From JBHELT01 sp046262935 (lineage in GTDB: Bacteria > Actinomycetota > CADDZG01 > JAHWKV01), in assembly GCA_046262935.1 (NCBI GenBank), contig JBHELT010000013.1, positions 1-25,032 of the forward strand: a DNA stretch of 25,032 nucleotides, in the 5' to 3' direction. The translations under genes were made by a program, and so were the position numbers. The notes beneath the pieces were generated by a model. The model saw only the letters and a list, made by a program, of their open reading frames with translations, was not told the origin of the DNA and searched no databases. Numbering within the stretch: the stretch's first letter is position 1; each line of letters starts with the position of its first letter. Shown here one piece after another: positions 21,785-25,032 of the stretch.

Positions 21785-22476
21785 GAACCCACCAAGAACC
21801 ACTGCCAACCGGACAGGAAAAGGTAACAACGGTCCGGGCCATGTTCGATCGCGTCGCTCCGCGATACGACCTCGTTAATCGCGTCATGACATTTGGCATG
21901 GACCGCGGCTGGAGAAAAGCGGTGGTGAAGGCGATGGCCCCAAGAACAGGTTCTACGGTTCTCGACATCGCATGTGGCACTGGAGACTTCTGCCGCGAGC
22001 TCCAGAGGGTGGGCTGCTTCGCGGTTGGTTTCGATCTTTCGATCGGAATGTTGGATGCAGCTCAGACCGACGCGCCCCTTGTGCAGGCTGACGCTTTGGC
22101 ACTTCCGGTCAAAGACCATTGCGCTTCGGGCATCACATGCGGATTCGCGTTGCGAAATGTGATCGACATCCCCGCGCTTCTTGGAGAGTTCGCCCGCGCT
22201 CTGGAGCCTGGGGGCGTCGTGGGTGTTTTAGAAGTCGCGGCCCCACGATCTCGCGTGATCGGCGCTCTTCACGGCGCGTATTTCAAGCGAGTCGTTCCGT
22301 TGATCGGCGGTCTCCTGTCCGACCGGGATGCTTACCGTTACCTGCCAAGGTCAACCGCGTACCTGCCTTCGTACGATGAACTCGACTCCATGTTCAAACG
22401 AGCTGGCTTCGTAGATGTGCAGCGCCGGCTCCTGGGATTAGGCGCCGCGCAGATGGTGATCGCGCGTCGGCCATGA
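21781..22476 (+). CDS. menG: Demethylmenaquinone methyltransferase (MenG/UbiE)
   Basis: 231 residues from GTG 21781. The UbiE/COQ5 signatures are present: FDRVAPRYDLVNRVMTFGMDRGWRK near the N-terminus and FALRNVIDIPALLGEFARALEPGG in the second half. The SAM-binding motif I is VLDIACGTGDFC, followed by VGFDLSIGML (acidic residue for the ribose). The enzyme methylates demethylmenaquinone with SAM, the last step of menaquinone synthesis, at the cytoplasmic membrane. The adjacent isochorismate synthase and menD favour the menaquinone role over ubiquinone. GTG 21781 overlaps the merR stop by 4 nt; GTG 21772 is an alternative. Its stop overlaps the menF ATG (ATGA). Confidence 0.9.
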   Translation: MRTHQEPLPTGQEKVTTVRAMFDRVAPRYDLVNRVMTFGMDRGWRKAVVKAMAPRTGSTVLDIACGTGDFCRELQRVGCFAVGFDLSIGMLDAAQTDAPLVQADALALPVKDHCASGITCGFALRNVIDIPALLGEFARALEPGGVVGVLEVAAPRSRVIGALHGAYFKRVVPLIGGLLSDRDAYRYLPRSTAYLPSYDELDSMFKRAGFVDVQRRLLGLGAAQMVIARRP

Positions 22477-23714
22477 ACATCGCCACTGCCGCAGAAGTCA
22501 CCGTACTCACAGTCGAGCGCCCCGATATCCGTGATGTGCTGGCGATGCCCGGCGGGTTCATTTGGTCATCACCGTCGACAACCTTGGCCGGTTGGGGACG
22601 GGCTATCGCGATCGAAGTAGGCAAAGGGCCAGAGCGGTTCGCGCGCGCATCGGTTGCCCTCGAACGGGCCTGGGATTCGCTCGATATCCAAGATGACGCG
22701 ACACCCGTCGCGATCGGAAGCTTCACCTTCGACGACGATGATGCCGGATCATGTCTGATCATCCCTCGGGTACTCATAAGGATGCAGAGTGACCCATGCG
22801 TTGCCACGGTAATCGGGGGCGGCGCGCGAAGCCCCGATGATCTAGCCCGCGATCTCGCTGAGGCCCGTCGTCATTCGAGTACAACTCAAGATCCCACCTG
22901 GACGATCGACGCCGACGGAACCGGCGATGAACATTTCCTCGACGCGGTGAGATTGGCCAAGCTTGCGATCGATCGAGGCGACCTGGCGAAGGTGGTGCTT
23001 GCCAGAACGTTCAGGGCGAGCACATCGTCTCCGACCGAAAGTTGGCCGATCCTCAAGGCCTTGATGAGGGATTTTCCTGGTTGCTACGTCTTCTCATTCG
23101 ATTCATTGATCGGAGCCAGTCCCGAACTGCTGGTAAGGCGCGACGGCAGATCCGTCATCTCACGCCCGCTCGCGGGGTCGCTCCGTCGTGGCGGTGATAC
23201 CAACGAAGACTCTCAGCTGGCAAGAACCCTGCTCGGGTCCGACAAGGAAAGGCAAGAGCACTCTATGGCACTCGGCTCAGTGGTCGATGCCTTAAGACCT
23301 CTATGTGCAGTGATCGAAGCTTCCGAGGCGCCAACGGTCCTCAAACTCGCCAATGTGCAGCACCTGATGTCGGAAGTTCGAGGCGAACTGACAGCAGACT
23401 TGAGCGCGCTCGACCTCGCGGGAGCGCTTCATCCAACCGCAGCAGTCTGCGGAGTACCAAAGGAACCCGCCATGCGAACCATCCATCGCGTCGAGGGCTC
23501 CCACCGCGGTCGTTACGCGGGCCCGATCGGCTGGGTAGATCGAAACGGAGATGGCGAATTCGCGGTAGCCCTTCGATGTGCTGAGCTCTCTCCAGGTGGA
23601 GCAAGACTGTACGCGGGGGCAGGCATCGTTGCCGGATCGGATCCGCGTAAGGAGTTAGACGAAGTTGCACTCAAGCTCACCGCTATGACAGCGGCCATGG
23701 GTATCTCACCGTAG
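22473..23714 (+). CDS. menF: Isochorismate synthase (MenF family)
   Basis: 413 residues. The chorismate-binding domain in the C-terminal half contains the family blocks: DRGDLAKVVLART (with the catalytic-base Lys), FDSLIGASPELLVRRDG, RPLAGSLRRGG, KERQEHSMALGSVVDALRP, LANVQHLMSEVRGEL, HPTAAVCGVPKEPAM and AGAGIVAGSDPRKELDE, the last with metal-binding Glu residues. It converts chorismate to isochorismate in the cytoplasm; EntC or salicylate-synthase function is less likely because it is next to menG and menD. ATG 22473 overlaps the menG stop as ATGA. The 3' end overlaps the convergent menD by 9 nt. Confidence 0.9.
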   Translation: MNIATAAEVTVLTVERPDIRDVLAMPGGFIWSSPSTTLAGWGRAIAIEVGKGPERFARASVALERAWDSLDIQDDATPVAIGSFTFDDDDAGSCLIIPRVLIRMQSDPCVATVIGGGARSPDDLARDLAEARRHSSTTQDPTWTIDADGTGDEHFLDAVRLAKLAIDRGDLAKVVLARTFRASTSSPTESWPILKALMRDFPGCYVFSFDSLIGASPELLVRRDGRSVISRPLAGSLRRGGDTNEDSQLARTLLGSDKERQEHSMALGSVVDALRPLCAVIEASEAPTVLKLANVQHLMSEVRGELTADLSALDLAGALHPTAAVCGVPKEPAMRTIHRVEGSHRGRYAGPIGWVDRNGDGEFAVALRCAELSPGGARLYAGAGIVAGSDPRKELDEVALKLTAMTAAMGISP

Positions 23715-25031
23715 GGCATCCGCGACACAAGCCCAAAGTTCGTTGTGGACCTCGACGTTACGTTCGCGTTCTGTTCTTGCCTCGATAACCCAGATCCCCT
23801 TGTCGTTTGCAGCCTGAAGCACGGCGCTGGTCAGATCCGATCGCGCTTTAACCTCGACGTGCCCGATGCCCGCCGCAGCAGCCATGGAGCTGAAGGAGAA
23901 TCCATGTGGCGTACCGAAGAGGTCCTCGAAGTTGCTCTTGAACTGCGCTGGGGGAAGGAACGAGAAGATCCCACCACCATCGTTATTCACCACAACAATG
24001 ACGAGGCTTTGAACGGTTCGATTCGCTCCGACGAAACCGTTTTGATCATGGATCATGCAAAGGTCACCAAGCAGACCGAAGGTGTTTTGGGTCCTAACGC
24101 TTGCCGCACCCACAGCCGTGGAAACGAAACCATCGATGCCGTTGGCTCCCCGGTTCGCCAGCAGATCCACCGCGGTCCTTGGCTGCATGAACCAATCGAC
24201 ATCTCGCAACGGCATGCTCGACGCGACCGCAAGAAGTGATCCCGGTGGCAGGCATGCGCAAAGATCTCTGGCGATCGCAGGTTCGGTTAGGACCTGCTCG
24301 CGATCGATCCAACCATCGATCGCCGCTCTTGCTTTGGCCTCGGCCCCATCCCAGCTGCTGACTTGGTCGCCGGAATGAGTGTCGAGCCTCTTCATCAAGT
24401 TTTCGACCAGATCGAGGGGGTCCCCTGCCGCGATCATCGTCGCGGTTCGCGATGGATCGGGCCGGTGGCGCGCATAGGGGCCGATCACGATCTCCGGGAC
24501 CCCGTCGAGCAATGAAGACAGCGCGCGACTCGCGCTCGCCACACCGAACCTAATGACTAGCCCTGGTCGCAGTTCATCGGCCAACTCCGGCACTCTCAAG
24601 ATAGCGTCGTAGCAACTGATGGTTCCTGGCACGCGGGCGCCCGAGATAGCCTCGGCGAGAACGGGCCATCCGGTCGCATCCGCAAGGGTCGCGATGGCTG
24701 GGGCTGAGGCCCCATAGCCAGCCACCAAAACCGGACGCGTCGCTGCCTTCATCGTTGCTGCCAACTCCTCAACCCCCTTGGCATCAACGGTCATCCGAGA
24801 AGACACTGTCCGTGTGTATCTATGACCGTCGGCCTGCGCGGGGCGATGATCGATAACGGGCGGAACCAGCGGGTCTCGAAAAGCGATGTTCAGATGCACG
24901 GGACCCGGCTCTGCACCGGTGGCTGCATCAACCGCTTGGTCAACCACCGAGCGCCAGTACCTCTCGGCTGAAGACCCGGCTCCTTCTGCAACCCCGACCT
25001 CGAAGAACCAGCGAACCCGCTCACCGTAAAG
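23706..25031 (-). CDS. menD: MenD, SEPHCHC synthase, 5'-truncated
   Basis: The frame is open to the right edge, so the N-terminus is outside the window; 441 residues are visible of the 550-580 usual for the family. The first visible residues (LYGERVRWFFEVG) and then VDQAV ... GPVHLNIAFRDPLVP are typical of the end of the MenD pyrimidine-binding domain. The C-terminal TPP domain shows FGLLGDLCMIHDQNGF and VVVNNDGGGIFSFLPPAQF, the MenD form of the GDG...N metal/TPP motif. The enzyme adds succinic semialdehyde-TPP from 2-oxoglutarate to isochorismate, the step directly after MenF. It converges with menF rather than forming an operon with it. Confidence 0.9.
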   Translation of the reverse strand, partial: LYGERVRWFFEVGVAEGAGSSAERYWRSVVDQAVDAATGAEPGPVHLNIAFRDPLVPPVIDHRPAQADGHRYTRTVSSRMTVDAKGVEELAATMKAATRPVLVAGYGASAPAIATLADATGWPVLAEAISGARVPGTISCYDAILRVPELADELRPGLVIRFGVASASRALSSLLDGVPEIVIGPYARHRPDPSRTATMIAAGDPLDLVENLMKRLDTHSGDQVSSWDGAEAKARAAIDGWIDREQVLTEPAIARDLCACLPPGSLLAVASSMPLRDVDWFMQPRTAVDLLANRGANGIDGFVSTAVGAASVRTQNTFGLLGDLCMIHDQNGFVGANRTVQSLVIVVVNNDGGGIFSFLPPAQFKSNFEDLFGTPHGFSFSSMAAAAGIGHVEVKARSDLTSAVLQAANDKGIWVIEARTERERNVEVHNELWACVADALR

Positions 25032-25032
25032 T

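Overview
The window looks like chromosomal DNA from a moderately GC-rich actinobacterium (Actinomycetota), probably an uncultivated or poorly sampled lineage; no rRNA or marker gene here fixes the class. The indications are an actinobacterial-type HelD RNA-polymerase-recycling ATPase, a DUF2156 (MprF/LysX-like) lipid aminoacyltransferase, two class III nucleotide cyclases (one fused to an alpha/beta hydrolase), a beta-class DNA methyltransferase with a long C-terminal extension, a classical menaquinone cluster, many GTG/TTG starts, and several genes that have no Shine-Dalgarno sequence but a TANNNT hexamer 6-8 nt before the start codon, as expected for leaderless mRNAs. Genes are tightly packed. 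I see no tRNA, rRNA, insertion sequence, prophage or CRISPR array.

Layout. 1-2124: end of a secreted sialidase-like beta-propeller protein with a C-terminal membrane anchor, interrupted by an in-frame TAG at 1642. 2234-2950: secreted metzincin-like protein in which the first zinc-binding His is Gln. 2966-5268 (minus): NAD-dependent epimerase-like protein followed by a hydrolase-cyclase fusion. 5406-6149: metallophosphoesterase, separated by a strong bidirectional terminator from a convergent two-domain VOC protein (6214-6945, minus). 7056-8851: methyltransferase plus a coupled small acidic protein. 8912-10678: secreted CocE-type hydrolase whose ribosome-binding site is buried in a hairpin. 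10675-17087 (minus): a five-gene, mostly overlapping operon in the order DUF2156 lipid aminoacyltransferase, MFS transporter, GNAT acetyltransferase, HelD, S33-type hydrolase. 17146-18249: two-TM RCK channel with a non-canonical selectivity filter. 18206-18817 (minus): secreted CAP-domain protein preceded by a cyclic-di-GMP-I (GEMM-I) riboswitch. 19088-20071 (minus): Rv1264-like adenylate cyclase. 20153-20827: a helical Ala/Gln/Lys-rich protein convergent with a 55-residue membrane protein. 20996-25031: a double-HTH MerR regulator overlapping menG and menF, convergent with menD.

How the parts fit. Menaquinone synthesis is represented by MenF (chorismate to isochorismate), MenD (SEPHCHC synthase) and MenG (final methylation). 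Second-messenger signalling is prominent: two cAMP-type cyclases, and a c-di-GMP sensor in the leader of an exported CAP protein. The operon at 10675-17087 combines envelope-charge modification, export, acetyltransfer and HelD, a combination compatible with coping with antibiotic or envelope stress; that reading is inference. The observations most worth following are the c-di-GMP riboswitch with its CAP gene, the in-frame amber codon in the sialidase-like gene, the SD-sequestering hairpin at 8868-8907, the altered channel filter, and the methyltransferase with a nuclease-like tail lacking the expected Lys.
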